In this document: positions 37,013 to 46,159 of the stretch, one piece after another
Numbering within the stretch: the first letter of the stretch is position 1
Layout: the number at the start of each line of letters is the position of its first letter
Assembly: GCF_001435315.1 (NCBI RefSeq)
Contig: NZ_AZGK01000006.1
Location: 62,001 to 126,000 of the forward strand
Reading direction: 5' to 3'
DNA: 64,000 nucleotides
Source: Lentilactobacillus parabuchneri DSM 5707 = NBRC 107865
GTDB taxonomy: Bacteria > Bacillota > Bacilli > Lactobacillales > Lactobacillaceae
Translations under genes and position numbers: made by a program
Notes under the pieces: generated by a model
Seen by the model: the letters and a program-made list of their open reading frames with translations, nothing else
Database searches by the model: none
What the model was told of the DNA's origin: nothing

Positions 37013-38050
37013 TTATTTAAATAAAAACTTCAATGGATCAAACGCAATAAATGTGATGCCGGCAACTGCGATAATCGCAATCGTAATCACAATTGGCAGT
37101 GTCTCTGAAATTGCTGTGGAATCATGCTCTGAGTATTTGACGTGTTTAACCGGGGTTGTCAAAGTGACCTTGTGACCACTGGTCGTTGTAATTTTACCAG
37201 GGGTCTTAGCTGATCTCAGCACGTGCTTATAAATCGAATTGGAAAACGCGTTGAACGTCAACAACTTAGTCTTGTTCTTACCTGCAACGACGGTTTGTTT
37301 TGTCACCTTGGGATCGCTTTTTTTAACGGTCTCGGCAAACGTCCCACCAGAAATATCATTTGGACTCGGCTTGCGCTCAATGACCGACTGATCAGGGGGA
37401 ATCAATCCATCATCAGGTTCGGTTGCGGCTGAGGATGCGGTTTGAGAAGTTGCTTGGTCTGACGTCTCTGAATCAGTTGCTGGAACAACCTTGTCTACAA
37501 CCGTCTTGACGGCTTTATCGACAGCCGAGTCATCGGCAACCGACGTATCCGTATTAACGTCTGTGATTGGTTCCGTTGGCGTGTCAGAATCCGCTGAGGT
37601 GTCTTTTGCATCGGTGTCTTTAGTATCTGTTTCATTTGCAGAAGATTGGTCCGAACTAGACGCTGTACTTCCTGTCATCTGAGCTGAATCTTTGTCAGTG
37701 TTCGATGTGTCGGCCGTCTGATCAGTTGAGGCATCGGTGTTTGAATCATCTTTATTAGTACTAGGATCCACCTGATTGTTCTTCGCATCCCCATATGATG
37801 TTGTGACATCTTTTTCATCATTTCCGGAAGATGTGGTGGTAGCCTTTGAATCTTGCACTTGGGCAGCAACACTATCCCCCGAAGTGCTGTCCGCTGCAGT
37901 AGGCTTCACTGTCACGGAAGATTCAACTGTCTTTGCCGTCGATTGTATTGTATCCGTTGTATCTGCATTAGCCTGTGAACTAACCCCAAAGCTGCCAAAG
38001 ACCAACAGCGAGAATAACAGTGTTAACCTGTATTTTGATTTCGTATTCAT
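37013..38050 (-). CDS. Ser/Thr/Asp-rich cell-surface protein with C-terminal membrane anchor
   Basis: A 345-residue exported protein. It has a signal peptide (cleavage near ANA|DTTD), a long low-complexity, acidic Ser/Thr/Asp/Gln region (about 35-225), a short more ordered part with VVAGKNKTKLLTFNAFSNSIYKHVLRSAKT, and a C-terminal helix LPIVITIAIIAVAGITFIAF followed by a few basic residues. There is no LPxTG motif, so it is anchored by the helix and not by sortase. The ATG at 38050 is set by GGGGGAG. It may act as a wall-spanning stalk; no family is recognised. Confidence 0.6.
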   Translation of the reverse strand: MNTKSKYRLTLLFSLLVFGSFGVSSQANADTTDTIQSTAKTVESSVTVKPTAADSTSGDSVAAQVQDSKATTTSSGNDEKDVTTSYGDAKNNQVDPSTNKDDSNTDASTDQTADTSNTDKDSAQMTGSTASSSDQSSANETDTKDTDAKDTSADSDTPTEPITDVNTDTSVADDSAVDKAVKTVVDKVVPATDSETSDQATSQTASSAATEPDDGLIPPDQSVIERKPSPNDISGGTFAETVKKSDPKVTKQTVVAGKNKTKLLTFNAFSNSIYKHVLRSAKTPGKITTTSGHKVTLTTPVKHVKYSEHDSTAISETLPIVITIAIIAVAGITFIAFDPLKFLFK

Positions 38051-38248
38051 TTGTCGACTCCCCCACAATTACTCGCTTATCAAATGATACTGATTAAATA
38101 ATACTTACTAGATGTAATCATAATTGATTTAGTAAAATTTAGCAAGACGCCAGCAAAGACTTTACCCGAGTGTAAGCGGCATGTAAGGGTTTCGTAACAA
38201 TAGCATGCTAAAGTAATATATGATTCAATAATATGAGGAGATAATGAT

Positions 38249-39454
38249 ATGAATAAACGATATTACATAGCGATCGTTGCGACTGCCGCATTGGGGATGG
38301 CAGTTTCGATGGCGCCGGCTAGTGCCGCGACGACGACTCCAACGACACCAACATCAACGTCTTCATCAAGTACGTCCACTAAAACAACTAAAAGTACCAA
38401 AGATAAGACACAAGAGGAAACACCGGCAGCGACTCTCGTTTCCTCGGAAAGCTACGACCAGCCACTTCCCTATCATTTAAAGGGTGGCTACGTTTACACG
38501 ACTTCCGGCTTAAATAAAACCTTGGGCGCTGCTAAAGACTTTGCCAAAATAACCTGGTATGCTTATAAGAAAGCTGTCATTGACCGTTAGGCCCAGGGCA
38601 AAGGCAACTCTGTTTGGTACTACGTCAAGAGTGGTTCCGGCAAACAATCAGGCTGGGTCTGGCGCGGCAATCTACAGGATATTTCGGAAGGAACCTTTAA
38701 TATCGCAATGAAAAATAGTGACTACTTCAAATCAGACAAAATCATTACCATGGGTGACTCAATCACCGCCGGCTATGATGGCTACGAAACCCTCGACGCC
38801 GGCTACCCAACTTGGTTAGCCCGATACTTGAACGCCAAAGTTGATAACGCTGCATATAACGGCGCCTTTCTCTGTGATGCCGGCGATATGTCGACGCCAG
38901 GCGACCTCGGCACGACCGTCAACGATACCAATTTTGCCAAATATAACGTGGCAACGATTGCTTATGGAACCAACGACTACGGCCACACCGATTCAACTCT
39001 GGACCAAATCAAGGTCACCTTGGATACCAACATCAAGAAAATGAAGGCTGAAAATAAGAATTTGATTATTTACGGTATTTTGCCATTAACCCGTTATGAC
39101 AATAATCAAAATTCCGATGATGTGACTGGCCAAGGTGGTTACACCATGAACGAGTTGCGCAGCGCCGAAGCAGAAGTTTATCAAGCAAACGACGTCCCAT
39201 ACCTTAATTGGCAGGATGTTGATCCCAACTTGATCACCGATGCCAACCATATCGACCGCTTCAACGACGGCCGTCTACATCCTGCTGCCAAGACTTATCA
39301 GTTGATGGCCAGAGATATTGCCAAATTCATGATCAGCAATTTCCCACAAGATCAAATCAAGAAGACAACTTCAACCAAGAAAACAACCAAGTCGACTACA
39401 AAAACCACAGCGACTAAGAAAACCACTGCAACAAAAGCAACAAGTAACTATTAA
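38249..39454 (+). pseudogene. secreted SGNH/GDSL hydrolase interrupted by an in-frame amber stop
   Basis: One reading frame from 38249 to 39454 is broken only by TAG at 38588-38590. The first part (113 residues) has a signal peptide, a Thr/Ser-rich linker and the beginning of an SH3-like wall-binding domain. After the stop the frame continues through WYYVKSGSGKQSGWVWRGNL and an SGNH hydrolase domain with GDSITAGYDG, YGTNDYG and the catalytic DGRLHPAAK, then a Lys/Thr tail. The second part could restart at 38708 (ATG), but no ribosome site or signal peptide is seen there, so the exported enzyme is probably lost unless the stop is read through. RBS GAGGAGA precedes 38249. Confidence 0.75.
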
Positions 39455-39459
39455 TTTCT

Positions 39460-39504
39460 ATAAGAAAAGACATGTCCTGAAACTGAGGACATGTCTTTTC
39501 TTAT
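39460..39504. terminator. bidirectional terminator, SGNH gene / NlpC-P60 gene
   Basis: An 18-bp perfect stem ATAAGAAAAGACATGTCC with a 9-base loop and A/T runs on both sides. Confidence 0.85.
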
Positions 39505-39512
39505 CAACATTT

Positions 39513-40556
39513 TTAAATAAATGGCCGAACAATTCCAGCGATATCTGAGCGTTGACTGTTTCGAATCGGCTGGACCATGATTCTTGGCGGCCAGCTTTCA
39601 ATCACCCGATTGTGTCCTAAATAAATGGCCACGTGCCAAATCACGTGCGTGCCCGGTTGATAATAAAATACCAGGTCACCGCGTTGGCGTTTGGCATACG
39701 CAATGTGCTTGAACTTCTTAGCTGCCCATAAATTTCGTGAGTTCCATTCGTTTCCTGGGTAGGCATGATGAATCGAACTGGTTGGTAAGGGATTGATACC
39801 ACCCGCATAAAGCGCCTGCATCACCAAGCCGGAACAATCCGTCCCATACTTTGGACTCGATGACGATCCAACAAGATAGGGATTCCCCATGTAGCGATAA
39901 GCTTGATGAATCATCGCCGCAATATGCGCCTGACGCCCATTCCATGCATGGGCCTTCAGTGGTGCAATGTAGCGATCAATACTTGTCCAGGCGTTTTTTG
40001 AGAAGCCCATTTTCAACCAAGTCTGTTCGTTGACGTTTCCCGTCACTTTTAAATGGTGGCGGCGTTGAAATCTTTTAACAGCATTGTAGGTTGCCTGGTT
40101 GTATTTGTCATAGCCGGTAAAGGTCCCCATTTTGCGCATAATGTACCAAGTTTTAATCCCTTCAAAATGCCGTTTAACCGTGTAGCCGACTTGTCCGTGA
40201 GGCTTAATTTGATGATATTGAACCTGATAATATTGTTTCGGATTCTGGTAGCCGGAAGTCTTGACGACAAATCGTTTGTTTGCGGTCACGTATTTGCCGG
40301 TATTGGTCTTTAAAACAGGCGCGTGCCCATCTAACGTGACGACTTTGGTAATTTTGGCAAAGTGGTCGGCACTGACCTTCTGATCCGGATGAAGTTTTGC
40401 GGGATCTCGGTAATAGGTAACTGCCCGCTTTGTTTTGATAATTTTGGGATTGGTTGTGTAGTAGTCCGTGCTGGCCTGGGTCGTCATGCCGGTCAGCGCA
40501 AACACTAAAATAAATGTGGCGCTGATCATGGCAACTAGTTGCTTGTAATTTTTCAT
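39513..40556 (-). CDS. secreted NlpC/P60 peptidoglycan endopeptidase with peptidoglycan-binding domain
   Basis: A 347-residue exported enzyme. A signal peptide (about 1-29) is followed by SH3-like stretches (AVTYYRDPAKL, then about 60-140), a peptidoglycan-binding helix bundle (FTGYDKYNQATYNAVKRFQRRHHLKVTGNVNEQTWLKMG) and a C-terminal NlpC/P60 domain. The catalytic Cys is in YGTDCSGLVMQ and the His in VIWHVAIYLG. It cuts gamma-D-Glu-diamino acid bonds of stem peptides. It lies 20 bases after the C39 peptidase gene on the same strand, so the two are likely co-transcribed. Confidence 0.85.
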   Translation of the reverse strand: MKNYKQLVAMISATFILVFALTGMTTQASTDYYTTNPKIIKTKRAVTYYRDPAKLHPDQKVSADHFAKITKVVTLDGHAPVLKTNTGKYVTANKRFVVKTSGYQNPKQYYQVQYHQIKPHGQVGYTVKRHFEGIKTWYIMRKMGTFTGYDKYNQATYNAVKRFQRRHHLKVTGNVNEQTWLKMGFSKNAWTSIDRYIAPLKAHAWNGRQAHIAAMIHQAYRYMGNPYLVGSSSSPKYGTDCSGLVMQALYAGGINPLPTSSIHHAYPGNEWNSRNLWAAKKFKHIAYAKRQRGDLVFYYQPGTHVIWHVAIYLGHNRVIESWPPRIMVQPIRNSQRSDIAGIVRPFI

Positions 40557-40575
40557 TTCAACATTCTCCTATTTG

Positions 40576-41403
40576 TTAATAACTCAGGGCTCGATAGCCA
40601 TCCCTTGATCGATGGTACTGCATGGTTGAAATTTTCATGCTGGTCTTTTTCTTCGTCCACGGGTCGTTATAGTAAAAGCGGGTTTTGGAAAATCCAGATA
40701 TGGTGATGGCGTGATTGACAAAGCCGTCGACATTATTCAACCAAACGACGACCGGCCGTTGGTTGGTAATTTGTTGCTTAATGGCGGCAGTGGTTGCGCC
40801 CGTCATATTTTTGGCGCTGCCGACTTGACGTTTGACTACCTTCATCAACCCACGTGGGTACACATACCAGCCGGTTGGGCTGTACGGACTACCGACAAAT
40901 CCTTTGTTGGGGTTGCGGCTGCGAGGGACCTGCTTAGCCAACTGCATCTTAGTGACTTTCGACCCGGCAAAATTGAGCATCATCGTGGTTGCCACAATTT
41001 CACACCCCGTTGGCAGTTCAGGCCTTTGCGCGATCAGTGGAACATTCAACCAGCGATAGGAATTGTCCGTCGCGTTCTCGTGGACCCAGCCTGTAAACTG
41101 GTGATAGGTAAACTTCAACCACGTGGCATTACCAACATTTTCCTGTTGAGTAATATGAACTTTTTGATGCCGAAATTCATTGGCGTGGGCAATTGGCTGA
41201 ATATTTTCAGCAGACGTTTTCCAACCACCAGACTTATACACACCGTAATTATGTTTCGGTGTGCTTTTAATTCGTGTGTAAAAATTGCTGTCCTTTAGGC
41301 TGGTAACATCCTGATAATTGGTATCCGCGCTCGCGGAGGGGCCGCTTACCCCCATCAAAATCCCCAGGACGATAAACGCGATCAAACAAGTTAGACGCTT
41401 CAT
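40576..41403 (-). CDS. secreted C39-like cysteine peptidase with SH3-type wall domain
   Basis: A 275-residue exported protein. After the signal peptide (about 1-27, PSASA) comes an SH3-like domain (FYTRIKSTPKHNYGVYKSGGW to FTGWVHENA), then a papain-like C39_2 domain with Cys in LPTGCEIVATTMMLNF, His in VNHAITISGF and Asp in YYNDPW. The family includes peptidases acting at the cell wall; the substrate is unknown. The ATG at 41403 follows AAAGGA; the in-frame TTG six bases before is too near the site. It heads a two-gene unit with the NlpC/P60 gene. Confidence 0.75.
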   Translation of the reverse strand: MKRLTCLIAFIVLGILMGVSGPSASADTNYQDVTSLKDSNFYTRIKSTPKHNYGVYKSGGWKTSAENIQPIAHANEFRHQKVHITQQENVGNATWLKFTYHQFTGWVHENATDNSYRWLNVPLIAQRPELPTGCEIVATTMMLNFAGSKVTKMQLAKQVPRSRNPNKGFVGSPYSPTGWYVYPRGLMKVVKRQVGSAKNMTGATTAAIKQQITNQRPVVVWLNNVDGFVNHAITISGFSKTRFYYNDPWTKKKTSMKISTMQYHRSRDGYRALSY

Positions 41404-41532
41404 GAGCAATCCTTTCTATGTATAAGATAAATTTTATTATACTATCTTTTTGTCAATTTTTACATGACACTTTACTAAAATTGATATCCCATTCTTGATT
41501 TTATATAACAACCAGTGCGAAATTAATCATAA

Positions 41533-41660
41533 GTAAAAAACACGCGACCCGAAATTAATCGGATCGCGTGTTTATTTTTAATCGCCTGAAAGACATATGC
41601 TTGAAGTATGCCTTCCACCCAGCGATTTATTCGTTACCTGTGTGCAACTACAAATCATAT
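41533..41660 (-). ncRNA. S-layer intergenic RNA element, copy 1 (diverged)
   Basis: It follows the S-layer gene that ends at 41778. On the minus strand a stem with loop CTTCAAGCA (arms AAGGCATA / TATGTCTTT) is followed by the terminator hairpin AACACGCGA-CCGATTAATTTCGG-TCGCGTGTT. The two loops and the phrase TTTGTAGTTGCA agree with copies 2 and 3, while the stems differ. The middle hairpin of the other copies is decayed here. The rest of 41404-41777 has an AGTGATT/AATCACT stem and no gene. Confidence 0.5.
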
Positions 41661-41777
41661 TGACGGAACTAGTGATTCCATAAAGCGGACGGCCAAATCA
41701 CTTTGGTCGACATTACATATTAAGTTTGTAGAGCTGGAATTGGTAAAAATATGAATCATGTTAAAGCTTATCAAAGA

Positions 41778-43391
41778 TTACTTAGCAATGTAATCAGTGT
41801 TGGCATTAGCATTAGTTTCTTGTGCGGGAAGTGGCAATGTAGTAGTGAATCTCTGCATTACAACTTTAACAGTAGCACCCTTAGTCTGCAAATCGGCGTT
41901 ATTAGCCTTAGTTGCTTGACCATCAAATACGTAGAAGTAACGTTGAGTACCATTGTTAAGTGATTGACCAAAGAATCCAGTCTTAGGAAGACCAGTAGTT
42001 TTCCCAGTTGTTGGATCAGTCAATTGACCTGCGGATGCAGTATAAGAATTTGTAGCATCCTTAAATTGATTAATGAACTGGGCGTTAGCATTATTACCTA
42101 AATCGTAATCATCAAAGTATTTAGATACATTGAATGTTGATGGTGTCGTCTTAGTATCAGGAAGTGCTTTTGATTGTTGGTCAGCAGTCATTGCTGGATA
42201 ACCATAAGCAAAATCACTTGCTGAAAGAGCTGCGATTGAAGAACCTGAAGTTGTTTCATAGTAGAAAGCAACCTTTGTTTGTGCAGCAGTTGGCGTAACA
42301 TCAACAGTCAAAGTATCGCCAAACTTAGCACCAGTAATAACTGGACTAATGGTCAAATTAGAAGCATTGCTGGCAACTGACTTACCATCAGTAGTCTTAA
42401 ATGTATAACCCGAAGGTGCACCGGTGTTTACGAGGTATTGAGTCAGGCTGTAACCAGCATTGTTAACCAAAGCATTGACAGCATTACCTTGCTTGGTACC
42501 AGTAGAAGCGGTAGTCCAAGTATTAGTCTTATCTAAGACCTTACCAGTAGTCGCATCACGATAAGCGATCTTGACACTAGTATCAGCGTTAAACGTATCA
42601 ACTGGTGTTGCTGGAGTAGCTTGCTTCAAGCCGCTGTAAAGAATCCAGCCATTAGCTTTGCTGTTGGCAGCATCGGTCGCTTCGATCTTAACCCACAAGT
42701 CGCCTTCACGGGTCCGAGTTGTTTCATCGGTAACCTTGAATGTTGCGTCCTTGTATGGTGTTGAGTCGGTAATGACACGGCCCTTCTTGTATTGAGTCCA
42801 TGCAGGATAAGTGTATGTGACTTCAGTGCCGTCATTTGTGGTACCAGGATTTGCGATCTTGTAAGTTGCGGCCTTTTGAGTTGCACTCAAGCCAGTTGTT
42901 TGACCTTGGGTGTTAATTGAGGCACTTGAATTTACAGATGAGCTGGTATCAGCATTTGCAGCTGGTGCAGTGGTAGTGTTGTACTGTTCAACACCGCCGC
43001 CAAATACACCAGAAGTCTTACCACCATAGATCCAGCCACGGTATGCGCCATCAAATGACACAATCTTGTAGTAAACTGATCCACGGTTTGTTGTTGCAAC
43101 ACGGTAGGCACGAACGTTGTGTTGTGAGCTCTTTGAGTTTGCGAAACTGCTTAATACAGCCTTGCTTGCCTTAACTCGGGCACCACGTAATGTACCTGCT
43201 TTAGTATACAAAGCGCTCTTACCGGTGAAGTTAACGTTGCGAGACGTTGCATCCCCACCAAGTGCTTTGTTAGAAGTAACTTTCGCATATGACTTTGCGC
43301 TTGCTTGAGTAGCATTTGCAGTACCGACTGCGGCAACAAGGCCAAGTGCGGCAACCCCTACGAAAAGTGACTTTTTCAAAGTATTTTTCAA
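41778..43391 (-). CDS. S-layer protein, subfamily A paralogue 1
   Basis: A 537-residue exported protein related to the S-layer proteins of the buchneri group (SlpB/SlpH). It has a signal peptide (1-33, ending TQASA), two SH3-like wall-binding repeats (about 34-140, with [18 protein letters not shown] and RGWIYGGK; and about 165-260, with [17 protein letters not shown]), then a MucBP-like segment [17 protein letters not shown] and a C-terminal assembly region. The TTG at 43391 is chosen because GGAGGA lies seven bases before it; the upstream in-frame TTG overlaps that site. It is flanked by RNA element copies 1 and 2. Confidence 0.85.
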   Translation of the reverse strand: MKNTLKKSLFVGVAALGLVAAVGTANATQASAKSYAKVTSNKALGGDATSRNVNFTGKSALYTKAGTLRGARVKASKAVLSSFANSKSSQHNVRAYRVATTNRGSVYYKIVSFDGAYRGWIYGGKTSGVFGGGVEQYNTTTAPAANADTSSSVNSSASINTQGQTTGLSATQKAATYKIANPGTTNDGTEVTYTYPAWTQYKKGRVITDSTPYKDATFKVTDETTRTREGDLWVKIEATDAANSKANGWILYSGLKQATPATPVDTFNADTSVKIAYRDATTGKVLDKTNTWTTASTGTKQGNAVNALVNNAGYSLTQYLVNTGAPSGYTFKTTDGKSVASNASNLTISPVITGAKFGDTLTVDVTPTAAQTKVAFYYETTSGSSIAALSASDFAYGYPAMTADQQSKALPDTKTTPSTFNVSKYFDDYDLGNNANAQFINQFKDATNSYTASAGQLTDPTTGKTTGLPKTGFFGQSLNNGTQRYFYVFDGQATKANNADLQTKGATVKVVMQRFTTTLPLPAQETNANANTDYIAK

Positions 43392-43536
43392 ATTACATTC
43401 CTCCAATATGTTAAAGATTAGGACAAGTATAACGCACTCAGATATAAAAGCGATCTTAAGCTTTTAATAAGTTAGAGTGCTTAACCAACCTTTTTTAGTA
43501 TAGCATCTTTTAAGGGTCGTCCACAAAGGTTTGCAA

Positions 43537-43737
43537 TTAAAAAACGGTCCGAAATTAATCGGACCGTTAGTAAAACCTTTATTCATGAAGAAATGAGCTT
43601 GAAGCATTTCGTCACTGTTGCATAAGCCGCTTGATTGCTTATGCAACGACAAAATTTTCATCATATTGGATTGGAGATAATGATTAACACAAAAGGAGGG
43701 CAGACAATGACTTTGTCTGAATCCCCCCTCTTGGACT
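43537..43737 (-). ncRNA. S-layer intergenic RNA element, copy 2
   Basis: On the minus strand four hairpins follow each other: GGGGG..CAGACA / TGTCTG.CCTCC; TTGCATAAGC / GCTTATGCAA with loop AATCAAGCG; GAAATG / CATTTC with loop CTTCAAGCT; and a terminator AACGGTCCG / CGGACCGTT with loop ATTAATTT. It lies downstream of the S-layer gene at 44079-45698 and upstream of the one at 41778. It contains no ORF that I can support. Confidence 0.55.
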
Positions 43738-43814
43738 CGTTTGAAGAATATCATATTGAATCTTTGCATACGATGCTGGCGTATGCGGACGTACATCGTG
43801 CTTTGTAGTTTTTT

Positions 43815-44082
43815 GCTTTTACCTAGTGGAAAACGTGCTTCGACGACCACAAACGAAGTGCAGTGTCTAGTCCTGTGGACGACGCAACTGATGCTAGTCG
43901 CACTTGCGTGGTTTTACCTTAGCAAAAATGTAACTTTGGTTTTTTTGCTTTTACCTAGTGGAAAACGTGCTCCGACGCAACTGACACTGCGATCTAAGCC
44001 ACTTTGATTCAAATCCAAACCCAGGATTTCAATCAAAGCGACCTTAGCTCTCCGTGTCAAACCGTTGCTAGTCGCACTCTAC
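43815..44082 (-). repeat. hairpin-repeat locus 5: two units fused to the end of an S-layer gene
   Basis: Unit 1 (44082 down to about 43951) begins AGAGTGCGACTAGCAACGG; the TAG stop of the S-layer gene lies in its first bases. Its core stem CTAAGGTCGCTTTGATT differs from all others but is self-complementary, and it ends GTTGCGTCGGAGCACGTTTTCC. Unit 2 (about 43906-43815) has the CTAGACACTGCACTTCG block and ends GTCGTCGAAGCACGTTTTCC. Between and behind them are copies of the tail CACTAGGTAAAAGCAAAAAA. Confidence 0.75.
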
Positions 44083-45698
44083 TTTGACACATAATCCGTA
44101 TTCGCATTCAAATCAGAGTTTAAGCTGTTTGGCGTTGTGTTGGTTGTGTATCGATCAAACACAAGGGTCACGCTTGAACCGTTTGCCAAAGTTGATGCAT
44201 TGGCTGCAAGAGTCTTGGTTGGGTTGTATACGTAGAAGTAATGTGCAGTGGCAGTCGATGTCGACTTAGTTGAGTCAATTTGACCAAAGAAGCCGGTTAA
44301 GCCCGTCGTCGTTACTTCGTTACCATTAATATCCCAAATATCACTGTTTCTGTAAATAGTTTGAACACTATTAGATGAACTGGTGCTGTTCAATGCCTTG
44401 GTAAATTTACCGTTGGCACCAAAGTAATCAGAAACCGTAAACGTTCCGTTAGTAGCGCCGCCAGCTGGCAGTGCATCTTCTTGTGCAGAAGCCGTCAATG
44501 CTGGGAAGCCATATAAGAAGTCACTCGATGATAATGATGAGTTGGCCGTTCCAGTGGTTCCGGCAACATCAAACTTAACTTTGGTTTGTGAAGCAACAGG
44601 TGTTACATCAACCGTCAAAGTTGAGCCGAATTTAGCGCTGGAAAGTGCAGGCGTAACCGTCACGTTACTTCCATCTGATGCAAGATCTTTACTATCAGTG
44701 GTATCAATCTTATATCCAGAAGGTGCGCCTTCACTGTAAATGTACTTACCAATAGTTAAGCCCTTTGCGTTCGTGTAGCTGGCTGCACTGCCGCCCTCCT
44801 TGGTACCAGTAGCTGAAGTAGTCCAAGTGTTGGTGGTGCTCAATGTCTTACCAGTTGAAGTATCACGATAAGCAATCTTGACACTGGTGTCAGCGTCAAA
44901 AGTGGTTGTTGGTGTCGTTGAAACAGTCTTCAAACCACTGTATTTAATCCAGCCATTTGCTTTGCTGTTAGCTGAATCAGTTGCTTCGATTTTAACCCAG
45001 AGGTCGCCTTCACGAGTCCGAGTTGTTTCGTCTGTAACCTTGAAGGTCGCGTCCTTGTATGGGGTCGAGTCGGTAATCACACGGCCTTGCTTATATTGTG
45101 TCCAGGCAGGATACGTATAAGTAACTTCCGTGCCATCATTAGCGGTTCCTGGTGTGGCAATCTTGTAAGTAGCCGCCTTTTGTGCAGCAGTCAAAGCAGT
45201 CGTTTGAGTTGCTTGTGCAGAGTCGGTTGAGTATGAAGATGCAGATGATGACGTGCTGCTTGCGGCAGCTGGGTCAGTCGTTGTGTTATAGGACTTCACC
45301 CCGCCAGCAAATGCAGTCGTTGACTTACCACCGTAAATCCAGCCGCGATACGTGCCGTCGTATGAAACGATCTTGTAGTAGACGGATCCTCGATTGGTTG
45401 TGGCCACTCGATAAGCACGCCAGTTCTTCTTACTGCTGGTTGAATCAGCTAAATTAGCCAGCGTGTTCTTAGTCGCAACCGTTTTAGCACCTTTCAAAGT
45501 TCCAGCCTTTGTGTAGAGCGCATTGGTTCCGTTCACGTTGACATTTCGTGAAGTCGCAGCCGTGGTTAACGCCTTATTGGATGTGACCTTCGCGTATGAC
45601 TTGGCACTTGCTGAAGTCGCATTAGCAGTCCCGGCAATCGCAACAAAACTCAAAGCCGCAATTCCTGTATAAATCGATCTTTTTAGATTTTTATTCAA
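44079..45698 (-). CDS. S-layer protein, subfamily A paralogue 2
   Basis: A 539-residue exported protein with the same plan as the neighbour: signal peptide, SH3-like repeat 1 ([23 protein letters not shown].. [16 protein letters not shown]), a Ser/Ala linker, repeat 2 ([31 protein letters not shown]), [18 protein letters not shown] and a diverged C-terminal region. Repeat 2 is nearly identical in protein to the other two subfamily A members. TTG start with GGAGGAATAGAA upstream. The stop codon lies inside a hairpin-repeat unit, which suggests that insertion of the repeat fixed the present C-terminus [12 protein letters not shown]. Confidence 0.85.
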   Translation of the reverse strand: MNKNLKRSIYTGIAALSFVAIAGTANATSASAKSYAKVTSNKALTTAATSRNVNVNGTNALYTKAGTLKGAKTVATKNTLANLADSTSSKKNWRAYRVATTNRGSVYYKIVSYDGTYRGWIYGGKSTTAFAGGVKSYNTTTDPAAASSTSSSASSYSTDSAQATQTTALTAAQKAATYKIATPGTANDGTEVTYTYPAWTQYKQGRVITDSTPYKDATFKVTDETTRTREGDLWVKIEATDSANSKANGWIKYSGLKTVSTTPTTTFDADTSVKIAYRDTSTGKTLSTTNTWTTSATGTKEGGSAASYTNAKGLTIGKYIYSEGAPSGYKIDTTDSKDLASDGSNVTVTPALSSAKFGSTLTVDVTPVASQTKVKFDVAGTTGTANSSLSSSDFLYGFPALTASAQEDALPAGGATNGTFTVSDYFGANGKFTKALNSTSSSNSVQTIYRNSDIWDINGNEVTTTGLTGFFGQIDSTKSTSTATAHYFYVYNPTKTLAANASTLANGSSVTLVFDRYTTNTTPNSLNSDLNANTDYVSK

Positions 45699-45902
45699 TT
45701 TCTATTCCTCCTTAACAAAGAATACATTTAGTATAACCTGTTATAGGAACATTGACATTACGGTACTCATACAAATTTCTTAAGTTGTTTCAGCAATGTG
45801 ACATGAATAAAACAATCCAACAAAAGTGCATAGATATTCTTAAATTGTTGTATATTTAAGGTCCAGTTAAGGTGCCCAATGTAGAGTCTAAATCTTTTTA
45901 TC

Positions 45903-46092
45903 GAAAAAGGCGGATCGAATTTAATCGACCCGCCTTTAAAGACTACCTTTATAAAAGCAGCAAGTTTGAAGTACTGCTTTCACTCGCATAAACCGCTTGA
46001 TTGAATATGCGACTACAAATCATTTATATATTGGATGAAACTTTGGAAAACTAAAGGAGGTCGGGCAAGCTCCCTTGTCCGAACCCCCTTTA
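45903..46092 (-). ncRNA. S-layer intergenic RNA element, copy 3
   Basis: It has the same four-hairpin order as copy 2: AGGGGGTTCGG.CAA / TTG.CCG.CCTCCT; TCGCATA / TATGCGA with loop including AATCAAGCG; AAAGCAG / CTGCTTT with loop around CTTCAAACT; terminator GGCGG.TCGA / TCGA.CCGCC with loop TTAAAT. It follows the S-layer gene at 46160-47737. Compared with copy 2 the stems have changed on both sides while loops 2 and 3 are kept. Confidence 0.55.
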
Positions 46093-46159
46093 TTTACTTG
46101 TAGAGCTGTGCTGTTATGCAACTTGAAACAAATGTGCTTTTAGGAAAGTGTTATCTATA

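Noticed and set aside
37013-38050. Sortase-anchored surface protein
   Set aside because: No LPxTG-like motif before the C-terminal helix.
43464-44007. ORFs of 128 (-) and 88 (+) codons
   Set aside because: They fall on the RNA element copy 2 and on the hairpin repeats; neither has a good start site or a recognisable protein.
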